DNA of 64,000 nt from positions 16,647,184-16,711,183 of the forward strand of contig OZ038471.1 in the NCBI GenBank assembly GCA_964036295.1, given 5' to 3'. The position numbers and the translations under genes are program-made. Origin of the DNA: Plumapathes pennacea. Lineage: Eukaryota; Cnidaria; Anthozoa; Antipatharia; Myriopathidae. Positions 23,401-38,400 of the stretch are shown here, in pieces. The notes beneath the pieces are model-generated. The model did not search any database. It was given only the letters and a program-made list of their open reading frames with translations, and was not told the DNA's origin. Positions within the stretch are counted from its first letter, which is position 1. Each line of letters opens with the position of its first letter.

Positions 23401-26400
23401 TTTTCGGATGACTGTCGAAAGGAATTGTGTGATTGCTTTGGTTTTGCGTTTGCTTCGCTTTCGGATTGGTCCACACGAGTTTGTCAGCATGCTCAGCCAA
23501 TCGGAGACAAAACCAAAACCAAAACCAAACACTTCTCACGCAAGCGATGGCGTGTACTCGCACTGCTGATTGGAAAGTAAAACCAAACACAAGACCAAAC
23601 GCAAATTACTTTGGCTTCCAATTGGCTGAACTGTTTTCTCTCAGTTTCTGTGATTGGCCTGTGAGATTACTTTGGTTTTGGTTTTCGACAGTCATCCGAA
23701 AACTGCTCTACAGCTTGTACCGTAGCAAAGATATTGACTTACTGAATCATACGTACACAGACATTTCACTGGAGAATGTGCACAGTAGATATCTTGAACT
23801 GGAGTCTAGCGTATGCTATGGACGATTGCTCGCGAGTATTTTTGGATATTGTTACTTGTAAAAGCTGAATTTCGAACGTGGTTTAAACTGAATTTGTTCC
23901 TGAGTTTTACAAGTCACGCATCAATCATCAATGTTGTAAAAATCTTGCGCACGAGTGTTGCACGTTTCAAACGCGTATGCGAGAAACTGTGTACATGTAT
24001 CTGCGGAAAGAATGAAAGGAGATTTAAGCCGATTCTGTAAATAGATCAGTTTGTTCTGCTGCAAACAAAATATTTGAATGCGATGATGCACTGCATGACG
24101 ATGTGAATGACAGCATAACAGTATTATACCAAAGTATTGCACTTCCTGAAAGGCCTTTAAAGCTGATTCGTTTGATTCTGTCTCATCAAGGTTGGTCAGT
24201 TCACAGATGACCGCCAAGCGTCCCGGTTACGCACTCTTGTTGCGCACTTCACACCTGTACAGGTAACTCGGCTGTTCACTTAGGTTCCTCAACAGAGGAC
24301 CATAAGGCCCGTAGTGTAAGTTACACAGGAGGCTCAGATCTGCAAGTTATATTGAATGGATAATGAAAAATAAGTGTTCACCTGTGACAAGCATTAAACT
24401 TTCCGTCCAGTGTCTATTTGTGCATACATTCACGTCTCCTATTTGCTTGAATTTCTGACTAAATTAACCGACAGCTGAGCGAACACATATTACCAACTGT
24501 ATCGCTTTGTGGAGATTGTAACTCGAGTTATTTGATTGGGAAAAGTTCATTTTAGCAGAGCCTTGTCTAGCCTTGTTAGTATTCCTTGGCCGGGTCGCAT
24601 AAAACGCTAACGCCCGGAACTAAGCGTTAATAATCAGAAAAAAATTAGTTATTTCTGTCATGATAAGACGTATGACTCTTCATTTGCCTGACATTCTCTC
24701 GGCAGGTTTTATTCAGTCGTGGTGGAGTAACAAGGAAAACACAGCATGTTCTTAGCCATGAATTGATGTCCTCCATCAAGGAATGTTTGACTCCAGGTGA
24801 GTCTGACCGACTTGTGGCCTTAAGGGAGAGGGGAGGGGATAGGAGACGTATCACTCTGTAGGGTTTGTCCCGGGGGGAGGGGGTGTTTTACATTGTCCAT
24901 GCGGCATTTGCCAGCTGCTAAAGCGCTTTCCCATCAATTTATATACTAACCTGGCGTTCAGTAAATTCTGCGAAAATGTTTTTTTCAGGCTCAGAATTCT
25001 GGGATGCATCAAAGACTTTAAAAGTTTTAATGGAGAGCAAGTATTTTCAAGAAGACAAGAACAGTGACGAGAGTCCCGTTAAGGTGTGCACTTTATGTAA
25101 ATGTTGACATGCGTCCCTGTGTTGTTTGCAAGTTTCATCTCGTGTGGCGATATCAGTAGCTAAAATTGTTTATAGAGCGGATTTTGAATGACTTTGCCTA
25201 AACCACAACTTCACCGCCAATCACAGAGGCTGTAAGAAAACACTTTTAACAAATCAGGAGCCAAGGTAATTTGAGTTTAGTTTTCGTTTGAAGAATTAAC
25301 CAATTGGCAGTGTGAGGAAACACCGTCACCACTTGATTGGTTGCGTGAGAAGATCGCAATCGGGTTTAGCTGTTTCTAATTGGCCATGTATGCTGAAAAA
25401 TTCGTTAGGACCAATCCAACAGTGCGCAAACGCAAAACCACATTATTACTTTCGAATTTACTTACTTACTTTCTAACACAGTTATTGACCAGCTCGCCTT
25501 GTGTTCGTGTGTCTGACTTGCTAAATAAGCCCTAGAGAATGTGTAGTGCAGACTAAGAAACTAGGTATCCGACCATGAGTTGAGTCTCCCGCCTCACCAC
25601 ATTTCTCACACATTCTCTGTTCAGACTTGGCCACAAGTTCTCCAGGATATGGCAGGCGGAGGTAGGGTTAAGTCTTACTCGCTCGCTCCGATCTGACGCT
25701 CGGAACGTCAGCTTAGATCACTATTACACGGTGTTAAGCAGTCTCTACGCCGAAACAATAAGACTAGATCAGACAGGGACTGGTGTTACATCGGCAGTCT
25801 GATGAACTGTTTTGTTATAGCGTGCGTGCAGACGACACCGCGGAAATACTTTCTTGACGTCACTTTCGTTGATCAGCGTTCGTCGCAATGACTATAAAAC
25901 TTCTTCTGGTTCGAGGTTAAGTTTCACATCGTGTGCAAGCATCGTCCACAGTTTCGTGCAATGACCGCGGACTGAAAAGAAATGTGACCGCACGGCGAAA
26001 AGCGTATTTCCGCGGTGTTCTTGCAGACGTGGCGTACTGTTTGCGAAGGATGTGAAACCAGTCAACTTGTTGGCAGGAAAGTTCATTGAACTGTAACGTA
26101 CACTATACAGGAGCGGGCAGACCATACTTACACAATGGATCGATAGTCCTTATATGAACCAATTTCAATTTGGGTCGACGTGGAGATAAAACGTATAGTA
26201 TTTAATGGTACCCGTAGATGTCGTTCAAACTGACGTGTTGATCGCTCGCATTTCACATAATTCCGATCAATTTTTACGATGTACATGCATGTGCATGTCG
26301 TGTACAGTCAACTCTCTCTAAGCGGACACCTCTCTAAGGCGGACAGCATGCAGATTTGGTCCTTGCCGATTTTCACTTGTATCTCTGTAACTGAACTCTC

Positions 26401-29400
26401 TCTAAGGCGGACACTAAATCAAGTCCCGAGGGTGTCCTCCTCAGAGAGAGTTCACTGTGGTATTAATCTGTGAAGGTTCGGACAGTACATGGTTGTCAAA
26501 TGGTATGATATACTCTGCCCTAGTAAGCTTGCTTTTGTTGTTTCAGATCTCCTTGGTTTGGCTCCTTGTGTAGGATATGAGTTGGCCCTCAGTGCTTTGG
26601 GTGGAGTTATCTGGTAAGACGGAGTTATACGTCACATATCACGTGACTTGTTCTGATTGGTTTGCTTTAATCTCGACAGGTATTTGAAAAAGTGCCTGAT
26701 TGATGAAGAGTTGTTGTCCATGAGGAATTTTGAGGTGAGCAAGCGTTGTTGTCACGAAGCGTCACAAGATATTAAGTGCTGACTATAGAGTGGTTTTCGG
26801 ATGACTGTCGAAAGTTATGGTATGGTATGATTTTTTTGGTTTTGTGTTTGTTTCGCTTTTGGAATAAAGTTTAGCAGCATTCTTGGACAATCAGGAACAA
26901 AACAAAACACGCAAGCAAGTAGTAATGGCGTTTCCTCTCTTTGCTGATTGGTTTCTTCAAAGTAAAACCAAACGCAAATTACTTTGGTTGATTGAAAGTG
27001 TCTCTTACAGTCTTTCATTTTGGCAGAGTAATTACTTTGGTTTTGGTTTTGGTTTTGGTTTTGGTTTTTGACAGTCATCCGAAAACCACGGCGTACTAAG
27101 TACGGGATAATTGATCAATTTCCTCGCTCTTTTTTCTGTATATTTGGACATACATCAGGAATACCAGCCGCTGGATGCTGTTCAGAAGAAAGGAACGCAA
27201 TTCTTTACCGGGCGACAACACATGGTAAGACTGAATGAGACAAAGTTGATGCGGCTTCTAAAGGCCTGGCAAAACGAGGACACATTGTGGCGGCAACATT
27301 GCTAGCGCGCGCATGTTTCCCAAATGTTGCCCCGTTTTGCCACGCGCGAAACATTTGTTGCGGACACAAAGTTGTGTCCTGGACACAGCAAATGTTTCTG
27401 AAAAACTTCAGAAACATGTGTTTTGTCCACGCGGACCGCAACGATGTTGCCGCACGTTTTGCCACCCTGGAAACATCGAAGGACACAATGTTGCCGCCAC
27501 AATGTGTCCTCGTTTTGCCAGGCCATAAGGCTACAGTCGACGCTTCAATATCTCACGTTATTGTTTAGTGCGGAAGAGAAACACACGTGCTTTCACTCGG
27601 TACATTTAGAGCTTGAACACAGGCTGCAGCAGAGACCTTCTCACCGTAGATGCTTTGCGCGCCTATGTTTATATTTACACCTGGAGCTGAGGCGCCCACG
27701 TTATGACAATATCTGAGTTTGTGCTGATTTATTTCGCGATAAAGCGTAGAAAAAAAAATAAAATGAGAATCCGATACGAAAATGGCCGCCGTCAGTCACT
27801 GGGCGCGCAAAGAATCCACGGTGAGAGGGTCTCTTTAAGAAATGATGTTTCCGTTTTTAGATTCTTGACAACGTCACTCTTCTTAACCTGGATGTGGTCC
27901 CCACGGAAGCGTCCAATGAGAACACGCTGTTAGAGCGACTGGATCACTGCTGCACGCCGTTTGGTAAATATACACTTGACTTCTGCTAAACTCTCATAGA
28001 GCCGCGGTGGCCTTTCACGCCGAGAGCGCGGGTACAATCCTCACTCAAGGCAGTGAAGAACCGAGGAGTAAGAAACAAATGTCTCGACTTTGCGTCTCCA
28101 TGCTTGACGGGTTTTTTACTTTTTGGCCAGCTGACCTGCCGTCAACATGCAAGCGCAACCTCAAAGATCTGTTCGAAAAGTTTTCTCGGTGGAATAACAA
28201 ACATGTTACTTATGGCTGTTCTTGTTGATTTAGGTAAACGGCTTTTCAAGCAGTGGCTCTGCGCTCCACTTTGTAATCCAGCTGCCATAAACGACAGGTG
28301 GGAATATAGTTCTTCCATTTCGTTGTTCCGCTTTGTTTTGATGTTCATACTGCAGATTCTCCTTAATGTTCAAGAAGAAAATGTATGAGTGATGTAGTGA
28401 GAATTAATAGTTCAGTCAGCTGCCATCTGAGTTCTCCAAACTGTGTGATACATCTCTGTATGATACATCTCTGGCGAGAGACTGAACGAGAACATTGACA
28501 TTGAATCATTTTTGGGAAGCCCTATGTGACCAAGGATATAAAAGCGCCGAAGTTTCGCACAACTTTGTGGGTACAAAAACTGTCAGCAACGTACGGAACG
28601 TCATATGCTTGGCAACGCTAACTCGTGTGTAATGGAAAGCTATAGTGCTTGGTAGAACTAATTTTTGACTGCGTCGGCGTGGAGAAAGACGTACGATGAA
28701 TCGAATAAAGGTTGATGTGTGAAAGCTGGACGCCGTTTAGAAGTTTTTCACGACGTTCAGTGGGGTCGATTTATCATACGTCTAACTTGTATGGCCGGTT
28801 TACTTAGACGAAGAAGCTGGTTTGATCCATGAAATAGCGGCCTGCGCATGCTGAACAATCGAAGCCGAGCTCAGTGTGTCTTGTTGTTTGGAGGTTCTGT
28901 TCTATCTTTATTCATTCCTGTGTTTGACATTCAGGCTAGCTGCTGTGGAGGATTTGATGAACGTGCCGGCTGTACTGTCCGACACTCGAGAGCTGTTGAA
29001 AAGTCTGCCAGACTTGGAGCGTCTGTTGAAGAAGTAAGAGCTCGAGATAGACCTGAACAAGTTGGTACAGGCACAATTACACAGAGACAAACAAAAACAA
29101 ACAAACAAAAAAAAACATCAGCAGAGCTGAGTGGGGAACGAAAGAGAAGTTACTAATGTCTCGGGGAATCTTCGAAGGGTTTGTGCAAGTGAACGAAAAG
29201 GAGGAAGAATCAGCTAAAGTTGTCTAGAATTTTTTGCAAGTTCAACTCATTATACTGTAAGTTGTAGGATAATTAGGCAAGTAATTAGTTAATCAATCGA
29301 TCAATTTTAAAGTGTACGAGTTCGCTTTGGCTCCTATTCCATTCGTTTCACACCTAACCATATATTTACTTCTTTACTTTAGAATTCATAGCATGGGACT

Positions 29401-32400
29401 TTCCAAAAGCAAAGAGCACCCTGCGTCCCGCGCGATTCTCTACAATGAGGAGACATACAGGTAAGTGCTTGCATGCATTGATGAATGCGGATTTTCCTCT
29501 AATTATTTGTGATGAATAACCAAATACCACAATAGTTGCTCGTTGTCTGAATCGTCTTGATTCGAACCGTAGATTTTTGTTTGTTTTAAGCCAAGTTGTT
29601 GTGATAAACCGCAGGACATTTGCAGATCTAATGGGTGTGCAAACTGATTATCTGCAGCAAACGTAAGATTGCAGACTTTTTATCAGTGCTGGAAGGGTTC
29701 AGCTCGGCTACTGGTGTTGTGGGCCTGTTCAGTGACCACGTGGATGACTTCAGGTAAATACTGCAGGTTGCTACATGCCACAGAGAAACTCATAGTGGTG
29801 TTCTCTTGCTTTGTTTGTTTTGCTGTTGTTGTTGTTGTTGTTATTGTTGTTGTTTATAGTTGGCCATGTCTTAGAGTCCATTCTACTGTAAGATAGATCT
29901 TGTATTAGCTTGTTTTTAATTTGGCGCGTTTTTGTTCTACTGCAGCTCGAAGCTTCTTCGTCAAGTTCTAACATTGGATGACAGTGACGGTATGTTGTCT
30001 CCACGCTCTTTTTCTTTTTCGTCGTTTTATTGAGGCTACGTCCACACTGATGCGTTTGCCTGCGTTTTCAAAAACTTTTGTTTGCGCTCGTCCACATTAA
30101 CCCTCCGTTTTCGAAGTCGCTAGTCCACACTAATTCGTTTTCAATTGAAAATGTATCCGTGTGTTCTAGTGTAGACGGAAGGGAAAACGCATAAAAGTAT
30201 GCATATGTTCATGAAAAAGTATTCGTGTAGACGTGGCCTGAGAATCTGAGAATTTTAACCCTGCACCATATGCGCTTTATATTCAGTGTGAATATTTCTT
30301 GATGTTTTGCAGTGGAGTCGTCCAAAAGGAAAGGCAACTTCCCGAATCTGAACAATCTTCTGGCATTCTACAAGGTGCGGACATTTTGTACTGCATTATT
30401 TCAATTAATGTTGCTGCTCGCAGCTTCTACCTAACCCCTTGTACTTAAGCAACGAAACGGTACACGCATTTGTGGTACATAATTGGGGGAATGAGCCCAA
30501 CAGATAGCGGCGAAGCCCGGCGTGACGACTTCCATTTGTGCAAAACTTAGCAGCAATAACAACATGACCTTTTAAAGCCTCACTCATCTCCCCAGCACTC
30601 CGCGTGCTGGATCGGACAAGGGTATTGGCAGGTCGAACGCAAAGACATAGCTGTGACATTAGCAGCATGCTAACCAGCCAAATACGCTTAGGAAAGTCGC
30701 CAGACAGACTAAACCGCCACAGATGCAGACATGCATCCCCCCAAGCGAAACAAAAAAATATGTCAATCCTAAGAGGCGTGAAGTGCCGCTGAACCTACAC
30801 AAGCCATTTGCGGTGCAACTGAAAGAATAACATTCTGTGGTGTTCTTATATATAACTGATAGCAGTCAGAAGACCACCGTCCTAAAACCTAAATTAACCA
30901 ATCCGGTAAACCCGCAGCAGCGGCTGCGCTCGCCGCGCCAATCCTAAAACTATGCCCCTTGAGGCTCTTATATGGCAGACCTGCTGCTCGCGCGGCATCT
31001 CTAAGGAGATTAGCGACGGAAGACCGAGTAAGAAATTTACCAGAACGAAAAACAAAGAGCGGACCAGTAGGTCGTGTTGCGCCAATAAAAGTACGCATGG
31101 CCTGCACAGCGCACAATTCGCGTGACGAGCTTGCTATTGTTAGGACGGAACCCTGACGGAAAGTATCCGTTTTGGAAGCCTTAATTACCACTCTCATGTA
31201 GCTCGGTGATCAAAACTGGGGTGAAAGCCGATGTCATCCCGAGCGAGGTGAAACTGAGGACTAAAGTGACGAACCGAGGGACAAGTGAACTCACTGCAGC
31301 GCAAAAAAACCGATCTAAGCTAGGGTGAAAGCTGCCCAAATCATTAGAAAGTCGTGTTCGGATAGCCAGCTGCGCAGCAGGGGCTTTATGGCCAACAAAA
31401 GCTGAGGCGAAACCGGCTGCCTCAATGCACGTGTGTCCCCTTGGCAACGAAGTATACCTCTCAGCACCTTTTGTAAAACTAGCTTCCTGCGCAGGGGATC
31501 GTCGTAACCGTTAACGATAAGCATATTCCGCACGGCCGCCAAATAATTACGAATTGTCGCGTGTTTTACCGTGCGGGCTAAAAATGAGGCGAAATAAATT
31601 AACGTCCCCTCCCAAGGCCGGCATGATTTCCCCGGCGTGATTGTATAGCCTATTCATCAAGCAGAAAATCGAAGTAAATCGCAATTTTTCGCCTGACTGG
31701 TATTGTGACGATGGTCGCCCGAGGTCAGCGGATACCGCCCAATCGTAGCTGTCATAGTTACAGTATTATCACATATAATCTTGTTATCGGACGCTGGAGA
31801 CACATAGAGAGAGCTCTCGAACTCGTGTACACCAAAGCGCTTTGTTGCACATGGCCAGAAATAGCGGACACGCATGCGCATTAGGGACTGCAATTTTTTT
31901 GGCTTTCAGTGTAAACTAAACAAGAGACTTTACTATGAAGATGGACACAAAAATCATCGTACCTTTGAACTAGAGACTAAATAGCAAGCTGTTCAACCGG
32001 ATTCTCTTATAATACAAGGATACCGAAAATATTAACACAAAATCAGTAGCTGTCCATATGTACTTCTTGCGTTTTTCCAATGTAAAGATACAAGACACGT
32101 CTAAGAGACAACAGTATGGCAGACAAGCTGAAAACGGCATACTGGATGAGAGTAGCTGACCGTTTTGCCTCGAAGTTGTTGAAATATCGAAGCTGTTCAA
32201 TTAGTTCTTACTTCGAGAAAGGTCATTCTTCTGAACAAACTTAATGGTAACCCTCGGCACTTTGTATCTCTTGCGATTTTGGATTATAAAGATGTGTTTT
32301 GTAGAATTTAGCCGCACAATCACTCGATACGCACGCTTAGTGAAGCAAGGTTCGATGCTACTCGCGATCGGTTCTAGCTCCCTTCGATCGGCCCCGGCGA

Positions 32401-35400
32401 TCGACCAAGTTGTTCAAAACAAACTGTGTAGCCTTGTGAGTAAACCATCCTGCAAAGTGAGTTCAGGATTTGTTTTGGGAATTTAATGGAGCTTTGAAAG
32501 AGACGTCGCGAATCGTGGCGCATAAATACGGTTGTTCAAGAACGGACAAGGAAACTCTGTCAAAGCAGGAACTGTTTTAATACCGCTAAATTGTAAGACT
32601 TGTTCATCCTTTCTTCTAACTTCAGCATAGAATTTACAATTAAACTACAGCACCAAGTTTTACAAAATTGACCGTGCGTGTCACCAGTCGCTTTGAAACA
32701 TTTCAGCTTTTCCATTCGCGGCATGCTGTTTCCAATAATCACTACGATCTCGGAACAGTTTTTCAGCAATCGCAGTGATTGTAGCAATCCAGCGGTCTCT
32801 GAACACTTTTCTGAGCGATCGCAGTGATTGAGTGATCGCAGTGATTGATCGCAATCCGGCATATTTCAGCTAATTGAACGTTTGGTAAACAAACTGCTGC
32901 CCGCGATTTTGGGCGGGAAAAGCTGCCGCGGACGCACATTGTGGCGGGAAATACCCGGCCCGCTGACAATGTTGCAGGCTCAGAATGTCCGCTATTTCTG
33001 GCCATGACAACTATTAAAGTACACTTATTGTTACATGGTGGCAGCCAGTGGCGAGTTATTGAGTATACGAACCGATAACTGCTAGACCGAACCGCACGCC
33101 GCTGAAGAGTCTCCGCAGACGTCCACGATGGCAAGTAGTTTTATGCTCCCACCGCCACCGCCTCTTGACATCCACAATCCCAATGCCGCGGGATGTTGGA
33201 AGAAATTCAAGAACGCTTGGGATAACTACTCACTGGCAACAAAACTAAACAAGGAAGAAGAGCCAGTACAAGTGGCCACACTACTCACAGTCATTGGAGA
33301 AGAGGCGCGCGAAGTGTTCGCAACCTTCTCCGACATGACCGAAGGCAACCAAAAGAAGATCGGCCCAGTACTGAAGAGATTCGCTCAGTACTGTCAACCA
33401 CGCAAAAATGTGCCCTTTGAACGGTACAAATTTAATCGCCGCGCACAGGAGCCGGGTGAACAATACGACCGATATCGCACTGCATTACGCAAACTGGCGG
33501 ACGCCTGTGATTTCGACACCATAACACCGGAAGAGCTTCTCCGCGATCGTCTGAATTTTGGTATCCGCGACAACAAGGTGAGGGAGCGGCTTTTCCGCGA
33601 ATCAGGCTTGACACTTGCAAAGACGGACGAGATCTGCCGCCCTTCTGAAAACATGCTAGCCCAGATGAAGATCGTTGGTGACTCCACAGGAATGGCTGTG
33701 AACGCCATCGCGCGGTCAAAAAAACCGCAGACGCCACTCAAGGACAAGAGAAAGGTGTCATATGGCGACAACGCATTAACGAAGGAATGTCGGAACTTTG
33801 GCCGAAAACACGAACTTATGAACAAGGAGATCTGTCCAGCTTTTGGCAAGACGTGTCGAAACTGCGGCAAACCGAACCATTTCGCCGCACTGTGCCGAGG
33901 AAAACCTATGCTGGCACCACAGGCAGTACGTGCCATTGAAGAAGAAGAAGAAGAAGAAGAAGAAGAAGAAAGCGACGAATATGATATTTTCTGCACAGAG
34001 GAAAGCACAACCAGCAGCCTGGATGATTCACAGCTGGTGACGTTGAAGCTGGATTCGGGAAACTACTTGCGTTTTCAGCCAGACACTGGAGCGCAGTGCA
34101 ATAAAATCCCGGTTCATCTCTACAAGCAAGCTTCAGAGGATTTAAACTTGGACCGTGTTAACCCTCCCAAAACTACTATCACCACATACGGTGGTTCCAA
34201 ACTTGAAGTGGTCGGTAGCGTACGCATCCGAGTTTGGCGTGACAACTGCAGGTGCAAACTGGATTGCAACCTGGTGAACAGCCCCAAGGCCCGACCCCTA
34301 CTTGGGAGAAAGGCTTGTCTGGGCATGAAGATTGTGGAATACCTGGACAACGACAAGATAAACAAACCAAGCACTGGGACAGCACCGGTCTATGCTGTCC
34401 ACGCCACAGGGGAGCAAGGGCCTGTCACGAAAGACCAATTCCTCACGCAGTTCCCGAAAGTCTTCGCCGATGGTGTTGGGAAGTTAAATGGTGTGTATCG
34501 TATCAGGCTCGATAACACAGTGGATCCAGTGCAGCACGCAGCGCGCCGAGTTCCAGTAGCACTGAGCACCAAAGTCAAGGAAACGCTGGAGGATATGGTG
34601 CAACATGATATAATAGAGCCGGTAAGCACACCCACAACATGGATCAGCTCTATGGTAGTGGTACCTAAGAAGAATGGCAAGCTCCGAATCTGCTTGGACC
34701 CGAAAGACCTCGACCGAGCGATTCAGCGCGAGCACTACCCTTTGCCAACCATTGAAGACGTAGCTACGCGCCTTCATGGAGCTAAAGTGTTACCATATTG
34801 GACGTCCGTAGTGGATTTTGGCACGTCCAGCTAGAGGAAAGGTCTTCATATCTGACGACCTTTCACACCCCGTTTGGTCGGTACCGATGGAAAAGAATGC
34901 CATTTGGCATCAGCTCTGCCCCGGAGGTGTTTCAGCGAAGAATCCACGAGCTCATCGAGGGCCTGCGCGGTATAGAAGTTGTTGCAGATGACTTTGTTGC
35001 TGTCGGGTTCGGAGACTCCCTAGCAGAGGCCACACGCGACCATGACGAGAATCTGAGGAAATTCCTGCAGCGTTGCGAGGAGCGGGGTGTAGTCCTCAAT
35101 GCTGAGAAGTTCAAACTCAGACAACAAGAGGTGCCTTTCATTGGCCACGTGGCAACCGCACAAGGGCTGTGTGTTGACCCCAACAAGGTGCGTGCGATCC
35201 TAGAGATGCCTCCTCCGACCGACGTAGCTGGCGTCCAGCGACTACTCGGAATGACACAGTATCTGGCCAAGTTCCTCCCCCATCTCTCGGATATCACGAA
35301 ACCGATGAGGGACCTCACACAGAAAGGAGTTTAGTGGGTCTGGGATTGTGCTCAACAGGAAGCACTGGAGAGTTCCGATGAGGGATTGCAACTGCACGAG

Positions 35401-38400
35401 CCGCGCCGAGCGGCGTGAGGAGAAAGAATTAAGCGTTACCCTCAAACGCTCCAGCTTGTCCGCAGGGAGGCGGGCTTCCATTATGAGGGAATCAAGTTCG
35501 ATACCCATGAATTCCAAAACTGTACTGGGGTCTATAGTTTTAGAGGCAACCACAGGCGCACCAACAGAATAAAAAACGTAAGTAGCCTGCAAAAACTCGT
35601 GAGGCAGGCTACCTTGGACGACTCGCCTATGAAGAAATCATCAAGGATGTGAATCACGTGCTTCAGACCGTAATTATGCTTGAGGGCCCACTCGAGCGAT
35701 GCCGAAAGCTGGTTGAAAATGTAAGGAGCGCTACGCAAGCCAAAAGGCAAATACATATCTACGTAATAACGGGAATTCCAATGGACTCCAAGGAGGTGCC
35801 AGTCGTCAGGGTGGATGGGAATTAAACGAAATGCAGATTTGAGATCGGTTTTAGCCATGAAAGCACCAGGACCGAGGCCCTGAACGATACGGATTGCGTC
35901 ATCCACCCTAACGTATTGAAGAGAGTAGGAATCTTTCGGGATTCCGTCGTTAATGCTATCACCTTCAGGATAAGATAAATGATAGATGGTACGCCACTCT
36001 GCGGAGTGTTTTTTAGGAACTACGCCTACCGGATGGCATTGCAAATTAGGCAGCGGGGGTTCTAAAAAGGGCCCCGCCATGCGAACTAGGTTGATCTCTT
36101 TAGAAAGATTTTTGCTAACGACCTCTGGATGCTCAGAGGACGAAATTAGATTCGGGGAGACCCGAGATTGCTGAATGCCAGTAAAGCCTATACGAGCGCC
36201 AAAACGAAGAGAATCAATTAAACTTTTAACAAAAACTTTGTCCGGGTGAGACTTCAGTTCATTTTCTAACCTAACAACATTAATTGGGGTAGAGATTTGC
36301 AAATGCTTATCTTGTTTCCGGAGCCGTTCGACTTGAAGGCGAGCCTTTGTTGCCAGGGCGGTGTCCGTCTTTGGAACGGCACTGGAAGGCTGGGTGACCG
36401 GTGGCTGAACAGCGTTGACAGGCGTGGCTGTAGATGCAGGCACTCCTTGAACAGCCAGATGACTTGTTGTAGTCGTAGCAGACCAATTTTTGCCGGGCAA
36501 TGCTGCGGGGGTGACGGCGCTCGTCGGACGGGCAATCTTCTTGCTTATGGTAGGGGCCGAATGATTTTCTCCTGGAGAGCTTCGTCCAGGGGCCTGTCCA
36601 AACCAATAGGTGCTGCGGTACCAGAATGCACGGGCGGAATCTCGGCTGGTACTGTCGGCAACTGGTATGGACTGTGAGGTGATGTAGTTAATGGTTGCGG
36701 GAGGACAGGCTGGGGCTGAGAACGTTGCGAAGGCTGGAATTGCTGCCATGCGGCCAGACTGGCTTGCACAGTGTCCTGGATCGTGGCGATCTGCTCAGGG
36801 GTAAAGGACGCTGGAGTTCCCACTTGGGCTTCTGACTCCGATTCGGTATCGGACTCGTCGGAGCTGGCCTGCTCGTCGTCCGGGGGCACGGTTGAAGGCA
36901 CCTCTTGCCGTATCTAAGGAACGAAGACGTCTTATATTAATTGTTGCACGTCTTTAAATGATTTTCGTAAAAACAGAATCCAGAGAATACGGCATCGCCA
37001 ATCTCAAACGCCGTAAGAAGACACTTCTTACGACTGGAAGCTTACTTAGTTACTGAACTGGCATTTTAGAAGAGACCGATAAGCATGCGAGCTTGCTTGC
37101 TCACGTGACCACGCTCTCAATATGGATTGAAACATGTTTTTATTGTTTTTAATTCTGTTAATTTCCTGCAGACTGCGTTTGACCACGAAAAGGCCCGGAG
37201 CACTGGAGTGATCTTACCTAAACCAGGTAAACAATGAGTTTATTAGCCGTTCTGTTATGTGAGCTGTACACGGCAGTGTGAAAAATGAGAGCTGGAAAAA
37301 GAGGAGAAAATGCCTTCTCAATGCTGATGAGTTTATTAGCCGTTCTGTTATGTGAGCTGTACACGGTAGTGTGAAAAATGAGAGCTGCAGAAAGAGAGGA
37401 AATTGCCATCAATGCTGATGAGACTGTTTCATACTTAAGCCCTGGCCAAACGGTACAGCCATCTCCAGCCAAGTTTGCAAAATTGCACTTAAAGAGACCC
37501 TCTCGCCGTAGATGCTTTGCGCGCCCATGTTTATATTTACATCCGGAGCTCGACTTTCCTAAGGCGCCAACGTTATAACTGATCGATCTGACTGTCGCTG
37601 CTTGCCGTATTCAATACACTTTCTGAAAATGGCCGCCTTCAGTCACTGGGAGCGCAAAGCATCTACGGTGAGAGGTCTGTTTACGTGCGGGTGGCCAAAC
37701 GGTACTCCCTTCAAGCCAAGTCGCAAGGAAGCCATTTAAATGCAATAACAAAAGCTGAAGCCTTAACCTTGTCTTGACTTGACTTGGCTCGAGTGTGGCT
37801 TGGCCAAACGATGAAAAAGTTGGATCGAGTTGGCTGAAGATTTGAGCTCGATCAAATTTGAGCCAACTCAAGCCAATTCGAGTCAACTCATGCCAACTTG
37901 TTGGCCAAACGAAGTCGCAAAGCTGCCTAGGGTTGGCAGTACCGTTTGACCAGGGCTTTAGAAGGAAGAGGAACGGACTGCTACAGATACCGTGTCACAA
38001 ACTCTTGTTCAAAATTGATGATTCATGGTCTGGTTTGATAATAGGGGTGGACAATGATTACGACATGGCCCTGGCGGACATCAAGTGCCACCTGAAATGG
38101 TTTGATCAATACCTCGACAAACAGCGACGCTTGCTGGGAAGCCGGGTGAGCCAACGATCTTCTGGACTAATTGTCATCGTTAGCTGCGAGAGTTGAATTA
38201 GATCAGACTGGGGTGTGCAGACGGGCATTTTTTAGCTAGACCGCTGATTAGCACACATATGCACATGTTAGAGGGATTCTTGATTGACTGTTGAAAGGGC
38301 TTTTGGGATTGCTTTTGTTTTGCGTTTGTGAATGTGTTTGATTCGTTGAAGGAAGTTTTGCAACATTCTCGGCTGAACCAATCATTTCATGACGAAAGCT

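Noticed and set aside
31845..33035. Reading the 1.15-kb TIR element as the 5' LTR of the Gypsy fragment
   Set aside because: It has 19-bp inverted ends, and a second copy at 21671-22811 diverges exactly at those ends with no retroelement beside it.
33394..34008. 204-codon minus-strand ORF with a serine run
   Set aside because: Antisense of the Gypsy gag frame; the Ser run is the GAA microsatellite read backwards.
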